Origin: Seriola aureovittata
Lineage: Eukaryota > Chordata > Actinopteri > Carangiformes > Carangidae
Length of the DNA: 64,000 nucleotides
Direction: 5' to 3'
Assembly (NCBI RefSeq): GCF_021018895.1
Contig: NC_079381.1
Coordinates: 16,388,501-16,452,500, forward strand
Made by a program: the position numbers and the translations under genes. The notes under the pieces were generated by a model. It searched no databases. It had not been told where the DNA came from and saw nothing but the letters and a program-made list of their open reading frames with translations. How positions within the stretch are numbered: position 1 is the stretch's first letter; each line of letters opens with the position of its first letter. Of the stretch, positions 1-12,078 are shown piece by piece.

Positions 1-353
1 TTTAAAATGTAATATTTCAACTGTATAAATTTCATTTCTGTTTTCCTTGAGCAAAGATCACCTTTCAGGTGTGAATATAAAACTAGACTATATGTTATTG
101 TGATGACATTTTTACAGCAGAGCCAGACCCAAAGAAACTCCAAAAATGCGAGATAATAAAATAATTTAGGTGTAATTTGATAACATAAAGACAAAAAATA
201 ACCCTCACAAACCAGGGATTCCATGTCAGTGTCGTGCCATGTTTGTCTGTGCATTGTTTTTTCTTTATTTGTCTGCGCTTGTGTTACACGTTTTATCAAT
301 GTGTGTACATGTGAGCGTACAGTAAGTGTGTGCTTGTGCTGCACGTGTAATTA

Positions 354-397
354 TGTGTGTGTGTGTGTGTGTGTATGAGAGTAATCTTGTGCCTGTA

Positions 398-430
<33 letters not shown>
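354..430. repeat. Interrupted (TG)n microsatellite
   Basis: Two TG runs (about 354-374 and 403-430) separated by degenerate TGTATG sequence. Confidence 0.85.
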
Positions 431-566
431 TAGGGTAATTATACAGTAGTGGACTGGCGGTGGGACAGTAAATCAACTGTAGAATGACTTGGATTGGTCC
501 GCTTTGCCGGCAGCACTCCTCACCCTAACCGGTCATCAGGGAGGGATACACTCTTAGAATAAATAC

Positions 567-592
567 TGTGTGTGTGTGTGTGTGTGTGTGCG

Positions 593-657
<65 letters not shown>

Positions 658-678
658 GTGCGTGTGTGCGTGTGTGCG

Positions 679-710
<32 letters not shown>
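567..710. repeat. (TG)n microsatellite with CG interruptions
   Basis: About 144 bp of TG with regularly spaced TGCG units, followed by degenerate TG-rich sequence to about 960. The CG steps may be methylated and decaying, or a higher-order TGTGTGCG repeat. Confidence 0.97.
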
Positions 711-1245
711 GCGTGTATGTGCGCTCTGTTGCTGCTGGCATGTATGTTGCCTGTGCGTCTGTATACACCTATGCACACATTGGATTGGATTTAATGCATG
801 TTTCCATCCACATGTACGCACATGATGTATGTATGTGTTGTATGAGGTGGTGTATCTATGTGTTCGTCATGCTGTGTGTTTGTGTATATATGGTGTATAT
901 GTGCACATGCAGCATGGGCGTGTCTGTGCATGAGTGTATTCGTATGTGCACGGACGTTGGTGGTGTGTCAGCAGAGTTCCTCACCCAAACAGGTCATGAA
1001 AAAAGACTCTTGACTGCTGCCTTTTTACCACAGTGGCCACTCGGCCTGCAGCCACACGGTTAGCTGCTATTAAAAACACTCTCCACAAACCCAAAGTGAA
1101 AGAAATATTTCAGTGCGTCACTCACAAAATAAAAGCATTTCTCAAATTTTATGAGATGGCCCTGCCTACAGAAGTGTAATCAGTTACAGTATATCTTTTT
1201 TATATAGTTTTGGTTGGTTCTATGCAGGTTTTGAGACATCTGTGT

Positions 1246-1746
1246 CCAATGATGGAAGTATTTAGGTCCTTTACTTAAATAAAAGTCGCAATACCACAAT
1301 ATAAAAATAATCTATCGCCACTAAAGGCCCTGCATTCATAAATGAAGTTGAAGTACAGACGTATCGTAACAATGCAGTCAAAGTAAAACTACTTAGTATT
1401 CAGAAAACGTATTCCCATGAGTGTTATGTCATTAAATATTCTATTATTGGTTAATTATTAATGACTCTTCAATATGTTAACCCTAACCCTATGCAGTTTG
1501 ATCATTTGGTTTATAACAACATAACATATTTTATGATGATAAGATGATATTGAGTTGATCTTTGTAAATAAAGAGTAACTTTTATCTAAATCTGGTAAAT
1601 ACATATAGTGGTGTAAAAACTATCATGTTAATCTCTGAAATGTTGTTAAGTAGAAGTATAAAGTATGTAATGGTAGTATAAATGGTAAAGTACAAGTACT
1701 TCAAAAATTGTGCCTAAGTACAGTATTTGAGTATTTGCTGTGTACA
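1246..1746 (-). mobile_element. MITE, AGTGGTGG-ended fish family (copy A)
   Basis: It begins near ATGATGGAAGTATTTAGGTC and ends near AAAGTACAAGTACTTC...AAGTACAGTATTTGAG. These ends match a very abundant teleost non-autonomous DNA element (hAT-type) whose ends read AGTGGTGGAAAGTAACTAAG and ...AAAGATCTGAATACTTCTTCC in the opposite orientation. No transposase is present. Confidence 0.75.
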
Positions 1747-1796
1747 TTCATAAGTATGTATGTGGCCTTATTTAAACCTGATGACTATGTATCCGT

Positions 1797-1865
1797 TTGT
1801 GTGCGTGCGTGCGTGTGCATGTTTGTGTGTGTGTTTGCATGTGCGTGTGTGTGTGTGTGTGTATG
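1797..1865. repeat. Degenerate (TG)n tract
   Basis: GT-rich tract with GTGCGT and GTTT interruptions. Confidence 0.8.
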
Positions 1866-1964
1866 TATTTGTTATGATGATCAAACTGTCGCTTCTGCCA
1901 ACGCACAGAACGTGACTGACTATAAAACTCCAAAAACTGAAACACAAGCATGTTCCAGCATGAG

Positions 1965-1965
<1 letters not shown>

Positions 1966-2009
<44 letters not shown>
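1966..2009. repeat. (CA)n microsatellite
   Basis: Uninterrupted CA array. Confidence 0.97.
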
Positions 2010-2013
<4 letters not shown>

Positions 2014-4289
2014 AACACGCTGTCCAAACTATTAGAACCAGCCATTATTGGCAATAAAATAAGCACCAATCAGCTTGCTTGTAAGTCGTGTCAGTGTGTG
2101 TGTACTTCTTCCTTTACAAGATACAAATATCCGTTACAAATGCCTAAACATCACCGTCCTCCTCCACATTCTGTGTGTTCTTGAACCGTTTGCTCAAGAT
2201 GAAAAGAAACCCACACCCTGTCCCTGTTGCACACACAACCCATAAAGTGCCATGCGTTACTGCATGGGGGTGGTTGACTGAAGCCACTGCTACACACACA
2301 CACAAAAAACATTGTGCTCTTGATCACGTCATGTAGCTGCAGCAGCCCCTCACCATGACGACCATGGGCTAACCTAAGTATGCAACCACACGACCACACA
2401 CAAACACAAACATGCACACACATCTCCCGTCTCTACACTATCGTCATCAGGGGTCTGGATTTGTGGTGACGCCCCACAGGTGTTTCACTACTTACTGTGG
2501 TTAAGGCTTTGTCCAGACTTAGATAATAGCAGCCATGCCTCTTCTGTGGAAACCAAGTGTTTGGTATTATATAAATAAATAAGAAATTATTAAAACCCAA
2601 CTCATTTTTGTAACTGTTACTTCATCATTCTTATTTTCATCACAGAAGTTTATGAGTTTATTTTATTTCATGGCATTTTCCACAATGGCTTTAATTTCAT
2701 GTCACTCTCCTCACCTTTCAGTGTACCATATGCCCACTTACCTCCTTAGCTAGAGCAACAACAATGTCAAAGTAATTCTGAACAGTACAAAGAACCATTC
2801 ATCAACTTTTATTTAGCTCAAGATGGCTGCACATATAACCTGCTTATCTGGCTAACTATCTAGGCATCAATGTGAAGAGCCAGTAGTAAAGGCTGAAGCC
2901 AATGCTGTGTTCATGTCATGTGGGAGGGAAGAAAGATTCTCATGTTTACGACTTGCGATTGCTCACATCCTTGGACAACTCAAGATGGCAGCTGTCAGTC
3001 TTATTGTACTTTTTACTGCCAAGTCAGATGTAAGAAAAATTTGACCTTCCTAGTAGGGCTGCCAGCCGTCCTGTAAAATACGGAGTCATTCTGTAATTGG
3101 AAACTAAAAGAAGTGTTCCTGTTTGAAATTATATTTCCATATTTTTTTAGAATCAATTGAGCGGAAACGTATAGGAGACAAATATCACCAGTTAGACTAT
3201 TAAATGCTATGTTATGCACCCAGAGAATGCACTTCTCATTAGTCATGACCATAGGTGCTGCCGATGCGCACCGAAACAGCGCTCTTTCTCCAAGTCAGGA
3301 AATAAGCTCTGTCTGAGTTCAGGGTTCACATCCTTTGAGGGACGTGATCTATGAAGGTGTGGCCTTTATAGCCATCGTTGACTGTGAAGGCCAAACCGAA
3401 ATGAGATGCTCCAGTCTACAGAGGATTTCCTATTTATACTCGGCCATTGTTTTATTTGCAGTGAACGCCATATTCTTGTTTTGAAAGGTGATTCCATAGT
3501 GATTCATCATTGGCATGTATTGAATCTTGGGATAGGTTGGGCCGCGAAGGATCCACCCATAGGATCGGTGGTTTCAAATATGTGCTGGGCATTGTTGGAA
3601 GAGCTGGTTAATAAGGAATGGGAAGCCGGGGTCACAACAATGAATGGGAGCCCTGCATGCGAGTTAAACTCTGGCTAAACACTGGCTAACGGTATTTTTT
3701 CACTTTGCTAGTATTGTCTCGTCAAACGCAATGTTGAATTATTAAGGTAAAACAGACCATAACATGACACGAAATGTGTAACTTTTGTAGCGGTAGGTCA
3801 CATTGGCTGTATTTACTCTTGTGAAAGACTCCACTTAATATTTGGGCCTCAAGAGGAAAAAGTGTAACATTTATTGGGAAATTTTTTTTATTTCTACTTT
3901 TTTAATATTTCAAATAGGCCAATTATTTGTAGTATTTAGTTATTATATGATATGAATTTTATGAGCATTTTATTCTTGCCAAATGCCAATATGAAATAAA
4001 AGCAGAATTATGAAACGTCAATGAAAATGAATGATGCAATAACATTTCATAATAATAAGTTAAGTTTTAATAACTTCTTCAATTATTTCACAAAATCAGT
4101 GCACATAAAGAAAATATCTTAAACTCAATTTCAAACCCAATACATTTAAATTGAATTGCCTTTAAAGAGACATATGAGCTTGTATGTCTTACATTGACGC
4201 AGAGATGTTTTAAAAATAACTCTTCTATAAGATTTCAGTAACTAACGATATTTGCAAGTGAATACCATAGCAACTCTCTGCTTTACCTG

Positions 4290-4319
4290 AGAGTGTTCAG
4301 TGAACAAACTGAACACTCT
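4290..4319. repeat. Inverted repeat, perfect 12-bp stem
   Basis: AGAGTGTTCAGT (4290-4301), loop GAACAA, ACTGAACACTCT (4308-4319). Confidence 0.9.
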
Positions 4320-4973
4320 GATGACAATGTTTTATCTAAACCTTCTATTTTCTATAGTTAGAGTTCAGCCCAAAATAAAACATCAAGTGCTATAAAACAG
4401 TTGACACAAAGAATGTAACAGAACAAAGAAAATATATTGCATTAAAAGATAATGTAATATCTAAGGCTTTGACTGACTAAATGAATAACAATTGACAGGA
4501 TCTATTTAATTTGAAGATACCAAATAAATAAATAAATAGAAATATGCATTTTGATAAGTAAATATTTGTTCAAAAATATATTTGCATTTAATTTTCATTT
4601 AGTTTCAGTTCTGAGTTTAGTTCTATTTATTGTATTAATTAATGTGGCAGTAATGATGAAAAACAACAGAACAGCTGATCAAATAAACACAAATACTGTA
4701 CTTTTGACTTTCTATTTATTTACTTATTATAAATATACATAATATCCATGACAAATGGATGCATTAAAGTGATTGTAGCCATGACACATACACTACAAAC
4801 ACACACACACATACAGAGGAAAGTGAGGAGTTTTAATTAAAAAAAAGGTCCAGAGGAGCCCACAGTCTCTCAGCCTTGTGTGGGCTGTAGTGTGGCTGGG
4901 GCTGGACACTGTATAACCAGACACACTCTTTTCATTTTCCCCCTCCCAGACAAGACACAAACAAGCATACGTG

Positions 4974-5140
<167 letters not shown>

Positions 5141-7079
5141 GATGTTATATTGGATCATTTTAACACCCTACTCTGACCTGAAGGTACCTCATGCTATCAC
5201 TGTGCGCTCTGTGCAGTTCAGACAAGGTCAGTTAGTGGGCTGAGATTTCTGTTTTAACGCCCCTAGTTGGAGTCCTCCTGCTTAGCACACACACATACAC
5301 ACTGAGACACACAAGTGTCTTCACACACACACACACACACACAACCGAGGAAAGGAGTTAATGTGAAACCATGTAGCCACATCATGCAAAGAAATATGCA
5401 TGGGAAAGCAAGTTATTGTAAGGCAGAAAAGATTCTGTGCTTAAAAAGCAACTTTTTATCAAAACATAGAGAAACATACCACCTCATTCATATCAGTAAA
5501 GATAGTGTGTATAGTAAGTGTTTATAAAGACTTGTTATGAGTTACAAGTTATTGCTGATCCGTTTATACAGAGTGAAAATTGTGGGAAATTGTAAAACTT
5601 AGGTTTAAGCAAAATGATGAAATAACAGCATGCTCTCCCAAAGGAGGACAAATACGCATTTAAATTGGACCATTGTAAGATGGGGCTGTAAATGCAATTC
5701 CTCACATTTTTAAACTGTCCTTTTATTTCCAAATAGCTGAGGTTATTCCAGCACTTACTCATGTCCAGACAGCATAATGCCACTACATGGCTCATAAATG
5801 AGAGTGAGACGAGACTAGATTGAACTGCCAGTGCATTGACACGGGGGAGATGGGATAATGAAAAATCCCTGAAGACTGACGTAAACCAACAGGAGGCATG
5901 TCATGGACATCTGTCATGAACATTCAGACTAAAAGTTAGTTTAATGGATTTAAACAAACAAATGACATCGTATTGGGCAGTGTCTGTTTTTGAAAAGTGG
6001 TTACATGAGAACACAAATCTAGGATGTTGTTTTCTTACGGCTAACATGTACTCTTCTTGACACTGAGTGTGTAGCAGCGTTGGGGTCTACTGTGCAATTT
6101 CATCAAAGACCCACTTCACTCAAAATGGGTTTTGCATATTATTACTTCACTTTAAGCTTCACAATGATATTTGTACATGATTTTGTGACACTACGACGTC
6201 TTTGGAAGCCAATTTTCAACTTAAAAACTCTAGTGCACATATCCTGAGAATGAACTTTTCAGTGAAATAGGAGATTCTTGTATTTTCAATGAGGGAGAAG
6301 TAGATGAAATTTTGAGCTTTTTTTTTTTCAAGCTAATGGAACTTTTTCCATATGAAAAACACATTTTTTAAAAATGTTTTAATCATTTTATGTTTATGTC
6401 TAAAAACATGTCTGGAGAACATAATGTAGTGTAAACTGAAGTGCAACTTATATAATGTACTGCTAATAGAGATAATTTTTCTTTTTTTCATTTTCAATAA
6501 GTCATTTATTATTTATATATTTATAATGCAAAAATGGCTTTGGGCTTTTATGCTGATTTATTTTGACCTTTAGTAACAAATAACGTTCTTTTTTCTAACT
6601 TTACTTTTATTGCATCAACTCAGGACACAACACAGATGAGACGACCTTGTCAACGAGAAGGAATAGATAATAAGCTAAATAAGGAGAAGGGAAAAGGTAG
6701 TTTTACTCTTTAATACATGCTGTAGTTATGCCATAGCTGGTACAAGTGGCTGTGGAAGCTGCAGCTTAAACCAGAGTCTATATGTTGTTGCTGTTAAAAA
6801 AAAAAAAAAAGCCTTTCAACTCATATTATCATTCAGTATGTTCTCAGAACGGACACCAGGAATAAAAAGTGCTGGGTTCAAGCTTAAAACCAAACATTAA
6901 GCTTGATCTATTTTTGAAAAATTTTGCCAAGGAGTTTTGGGCACTTCCAAATTGTTAAAGTCCCCCGCCAACACAACCCCTCCAGTGTAATCAGATGAAT
7001 TATTACAAGTGCAAATAACTTTTTGTGAGAGAATATTTCAATTTCTTCTTTTGCTCACATCCAACTATCAACCCATTGT

Positions 7080-7560
7080 TGAAGGTCAGAAGTCTCTTCC
7101 TCCCTCCCTCCCTTCTGTCCTTGCACCAGCCACCCATCTCGCTACCCTCCTGCACCTGATATCATTATCACCCCCCCAAACCCCAACTCCTCCACCCTCC
7201 ATCCCTACCTGTCACCCTCCCTCCTCCTACCCCTGCTGCTCGTCACCTCTCCCTCTGCTACCTGACACGTCTCACCTCTCCTGCTCCCCTCTCCATCCTT
7301 TACTCTACCCTCGCTCTCCCTCATCCTTATCCCACCCGCCACCCTTCCACCCCTTTCTCTCTGCATATCCGTCCCCTCATTCTCTCACTTTTGCCTCCTC
7401 TACCTATCACTGTCCCTGTGGCTCTCGCTGAACCCCTCCCTCTCGGTCCCTCTCTACTTTCTGACACTCTATGTGTCGCTGGTGAACTTCCTTCTGTGTT
7501 CCATCTGCCCCTTTCCCACCTCTCCCACTCCCTTCCAGCAGACCCACCTACTCAACGGGT
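7080..7560. repeat. Pyrimidine-rich low-complexity block
   Basis: C/T-dominated + strand (CTTCC/CCTCCC units). The long open frames here encode only Pro/Ser/Leu low-complexity products and are not believed. It could form triplex structure, but it lacks clear mirror symmetry. Confidence 0.7.
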
Positions 7561-8019
7561 GCTCACCATACATGCAGGCGGGCACACACACGGCCCGGAG
7601 CTGTCAACTCACTCCTCGGACGGTCCACGCTCTACTGCAGTTCAACAGCAGGGGGAGTGTCGGGCTGCCAGGGACAGGAGGGAATGGGGGGAGGGATTTA
7701 GGGAGCAGAGAAGCCCCTAAGTCTCTGAACCTGGAGACGGAGACTGAAGAACAAAGTAATACTAAGCAATACTGGTGTTTGATCTATTTTTCTTGTTTGA
7801 GATTTTTGAAACGAACTATGGTGCAGCTTGAATAATAATAATCCCTGTTTTTATGTTTGATCCAGGGAAGGGTTGAGTTCACTCCTCTGCACTTCATCTT
7901 TCAAGTGCTCCATTCTCTGCTCACAAATCTGGAAATGATATACCAAAATAAAACAATATTTCTTGTTTGTGTAGCAAAAACGCCAAACATTAATGCAAGA
8001 TGTTAAAAGGATGATGCTT

Positions 8020-8155
8020 CTTGGTCTTACATTACAGTAAATAGTTTGGGGTTTAAAACTGTTGCTCAGACAACTGTTTACCTTTTCTGACCTTTTATAG
8101 ACCAAATAATTAATCAGTTAATCAAGACAATAACAGATAGATGAATCAAGCGCCA
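8020..8155 (-). mobile_element. MITE fragment, same family (copy 6)
   Basis: CTTTTATAGACCAAATAATT followed by AATCAGTTAATCAAGACAAT matches the left end of the family in reverse orientation. Confidence 0.45.
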
Positions 8156-11100
8156 CATTTATGAATGTGATCTATTCTAAAAGGTAGTAGTTTCCAACAA
8201 AAAGTCATAATTATTGAAACTACAGGAGCAACAAATATGGCAAATAATTTTTTTTTTCTTTCACTTATTTCTTAATGTATCGTTCTGTTTGGTGTGTCCC
8301 TCTGTTTGTCCACCAAAACAATCAACTCTAGCCACTGTGGCACTGTGATCTGCTGATAGAATGATGAGGCTTTGTGCCTTCAAACGATGTATAGTTCGTC
8401 GAGGATGAGTATGAGTGCGGATTCCTCTCATCTGTATTCAAGGGGAACAGATATTTATCTTGCTGCTTTATCTTTTCTGCCACAGAGTTGAATAAGTCTC
8501 AACAAAAAACATATTTCAGAGAAGCACATACTTACCTCCAATGTAGGGGTTGTAGTTGATCTATAACTTAGAGCACATTATAATAGCACTGCTCAGTACA
8601 CAACACTCCTATGATCTGTCAACTGCCCCCACCTGCTGGTTAGAAAGATCTCATGTTTTTGTTACTCAACAAATTGAACCGTGGCCAACCTCAGTGTGTT
8701 TATTTGTCTGAGTGTTAATGTGTGAGTGTATGTGTGTGTGTGTGCGCGCCTGTGTGTGCGTTTTACACAAAGATATGTTCAGTCACTTCCACCCACTTAG
8801 TTTCTCTCTATCTGGTTCACAGTGATCTCTCTCCCACACCTATCTCCTGCACCCATTCGACCTAACAATAAAAGAGCAGAGCTGCAGCAGTCTGCTACAT
8901 CAGGGCCACTGGCCTAATGAACTTCACATACTGACAAGCACAAAATAATCAGGCGCCCTGTTAGAAAACCTGAACGTACAGTAATAACAGTTTGCTGGCC
9001 AGTGTTGTTTATACCACACCGTTGCTCTCACAAGCCGCAGGAGGGGAGAGTCTGTGACCTTAAGAGCTGTGGGGCCTGTACTGTCTAATTCCATGTTTAT
9101 GGTTTTGCCTTTTATAACACTCACAGACGGAGTTGCCCAGGCCACAAGCACACGGAAATATCATCATGCGCCCTCTCCACTGCTAATTGGTGCCTTGGTG
9201 CCATCCCTCTGGTGAGGATTCAGCTTTGTGCAGGGCGACCTGAGGAGTAACGCCAATTTCAGCCTTTGCTTCGCTTCCTATTGCTCCACAGAGTTTATTG
9301 TCAGAACATCAAACCAGCATTAAAATAGATATTAACAGTAAAGTTCACTTGGAGAAAAAAAAGAAAAGTGAAAAAATACACTTGATGTATGTTTATATGT
9401 AAATTGATATACATTCAGGAACTGTTGGCACTGCCTACAAAGAACTGTGACTAAGATTATTATACTTTAAGATTAAAATGAGTTTGCTTGGTCACATCCT
9501 ATACATTTCTGACATAACACATTAAAACAATTACATTTCCATAGTAATGATTTATCCCCTCTGTGGGTCTGTTTAATATTATTAAATACACATTACTGAG
9601 ACACATACAGGGGGAATAAAGAATTTAAAAAAGTAATTTAATAGAATAGCATTTGTGAACAACTTTTCAAGGATTGCGTGCCATGCAACAAGACTTGACA
9701 TTTTTAGAACATTGAAATTATACAGCAATTCAACATTATAGTTTCCTTGGCAACAGTGCAAATGACTTTGAATCTTACCAACTTTTACAACTTTGCTCCA
9801 GAGAAGCCTTAAATCTGCAGTTTCATAGACTCCTTGATTTAAAAAAGATACAAGACAGCGAGAGGATTGTGAATTCAATGCACTAAAAGCAGTGACATTA
9901 CATTTTCTGTCCTCTTCTTCAGCTCACAATTCGGTTCACTAACAGCCAGGATGGCACATCAATGGTTTTACCAGAGGACTTTGGTTTTACTTTTTCAAGG
10001 CACACATGTCGAAAGAGAAAAGGTGAGTACATGTGAGAGGAGGTTATATAAAGGGAGCATCTGCACAGAGACGATGCAGTATGGGAGGGAAATGGAGGGC
10101 TGCATGGCTTGTGGTGTTGTGGGTGATGTGAAGAGGACAACAAAGTAATTATGGGACGACTAAGGATAGACATAGAGCTGGGTGAGGGAGTGAGAACGAA
10201 AAGGAGACTGAAAGGAAGGAGACGAATCGGGGGTGGGGGGGGTGTAGTGACCTGCTGGAGTCTCCATCATGGCGTGGTGGTTAATTAGCCTCTGACTGCG
10301 GTGGCAAATAAATTCTGCACCCATCTGGAGCAGGGGAGGGAACCTTCCACTCAACTGCCTGCCTACCTGTCCATGCACTTTCAGATTTATCAGACCCATC
10401 TTTAAACCCAGACTTTAGTTCATCTGTCTGTCTGTTTTCTGTGCCAAAAACACTATCAACAGCTCTGTCTCATATTCATATGCAGGCCTGTCTATCACTC
10501 AGTCTGTCTGAGCACTATCTTCCAGCTGTCTGCCATATTGACTAACAACCCTGATAAATCCTTGCGGTATGCATATTCATAATATACAAATCCACACATC
10601 TTCATCTACAGACAGACACACACACACTGGGGAAGATTCCTCTTACTGCACTTTTCTCATTTTCCACAAGGGGTCATAATTACATTGTAAAGATTTTATC
10701 AGCAGGTTTTAACTGCGATCTGCAGCCATTTGTGTTTGGTTTTCAAGGTGGGCCTATGATTTAGGGAGAGAAGAGGACTTGGATTATTAGCACCATTAAA
10801 TCTGTTAGATTTGCAACATTTCTTTTTCTTCTTGTGGGCTGTCCCCTCACACATCAAGTCTATTTATTTATTTAGTAATTTATTTAACAAATGGGCAGAA
10901 AATCACTAGAGTCTCAGATATGTTCAGCTATTAAAGAAAAGAGCTGCAAAGTTTCCCGTTATTTGCCAGTTTCAGATTTTACAATGTAGACAGATGTTTG
11001 CCAAAATGTATGTTTTGCAAATAAAAAATTTAAGATTATTCTGTTGGTAGTGATAATCTTGTAATTTATTGATATTAAAATGATAAAATGTTTGGGTCAG

Positions 11101-11247
11101 CAATTTGAAATCCTTTGTTAAGTATTATAGTTAATCTGTGATTTTTTTATAATCTCACAATTTATAAATAAATAAATGAATAAATAAGAGGGTTGTATCA
11201 GTTTTGTAATTTATGTCACTGTGATATATGACTACTTGAGCAATCAT

Positions 11248-11606
11248 CAGTGATGGAGGAAGTATTCAGATCTTTTACTTGAGTAAAAGTAGCAACACCA
11301 CAGCATAGAAATATAAAAATATATATAAAAATTTTACTTGAGTAAAAGAATAAAAGTATTATCATCAAAATAAACTCATTAATTAAGGGTCCTTTGCAGA
11401 ATAATATATATTTTATTTTTGGATTATAAATGATGCATTAATTTATGTGAGTAAAAATGAAAATATTTGCTGCTGTGAAAGTGAAAGTGGAAGCATAAAA
11501 TAGAATTACTCAAGTAAAGTACAAGTACTTAAATTTTCTACTCAAGCACTGAATTATTGCAGAATTGATGTACTTATGTTACTGTTACGGTTACTTTTCC
11601 ACCACT
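11248..11606 (-). mobile_element. MITE, same family (copy B)
   Basis: Starts CAGTGATGGAGGAAGTATTC and ends TTACTTTTCCACCACTAG, so both CAGTGRTGG-type terminal inverted repeats are visible. The interior is shortened. It lies about 250 bp upstream of the putative promoter. Confidence 0.8.
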
Positions 11607-11846
11607 AGCTACCATAATGGCTTTACATCACAAAGATGCATGTGTGGCTAAAGTAGCTAGCTAATTCAAAAGGTGGATAAACTGCTAACTTTTGTGTTTA
11701 GTTTAGTTTAGTTCATTACCTGGTCCTGTATCAAAGCAGTTTTTCCTGTAAGCAAGGAGACGATAATAGTGGGTTGTGTGACATTTAGAACCAGTTATTA
11801 ATCAGGTAGGCCTATCTAAAGAAGCAAGAATCACTTCAAATATTGA

Positions 11847-12078
11847 ACTACGTTTCCCACAATGCTCCACTCCTGAGTGCACGTGTCAACGCTGCCAGCA
11901 AACTGGACTGAACGTCACATTCCTGCATTCCCTCTTTCCTCAGTCTGGGACGTCGGAGTTACCACCAGATACCTAATCCTCTTTCCCACCTCTCTTTTTG
12001 AGAAACACACCCATGACACGGCGGATTTGATCTCAGGGGGTGAACCCGGGTTCGCCAGGAGTCAGAATCTCACGTCGG
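11847..12078 (+). promoter_or_regulatory. ctif: Putative ctif promoter and non-coding exon 1
   Basis: Seen: a ZNF143/THAP11-type element ACTACGTTTCCCACAATGC at 11847-11865, a palindromic E-box CACGTG at 11880-11885, a rise in CpG from about 11.88 to 12.45 kb in an otherwise CpG-poor region, and a good splice donor (GG|GTAAGG) after 12078. The coding start at 22048 lies in an exon that opens with a splice acceptor at 21985, so at least one upstream non-coding exon must exist. This is the best candidate in the preceding 10 kb. The transcription start is not defined; an exon from about 11.9 kb to 12078 is inferred. Further non-coding exons in the following 10 kb cannot be excluded. Confidence 0.5.

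Noticed and set aside
520..1063. Several overlapping open frames of 74-163 residues, mostly Cys-Val or His-Thr
   Set aside because: They are translations of (TG)n/(CA)n DNA. The same applies at 1708-2184, 4793-5243, 31105-31520, 37510-37751 and 55849-56232.
1477..1490. TTAACCCTAACCCT, two telomere-like units
   Set aside because: Only two units and located inside a MITE copy; too short to be an interstitial telomeric repeat.
7009..7835. Three long + strand open frames (109-140 codons) rich in Pro, Ser and Leu
   Set aside because: They coincide with a pyrimidine-rich low-complexity block in which stop codons are rare; no domain or conserved motif is seen.
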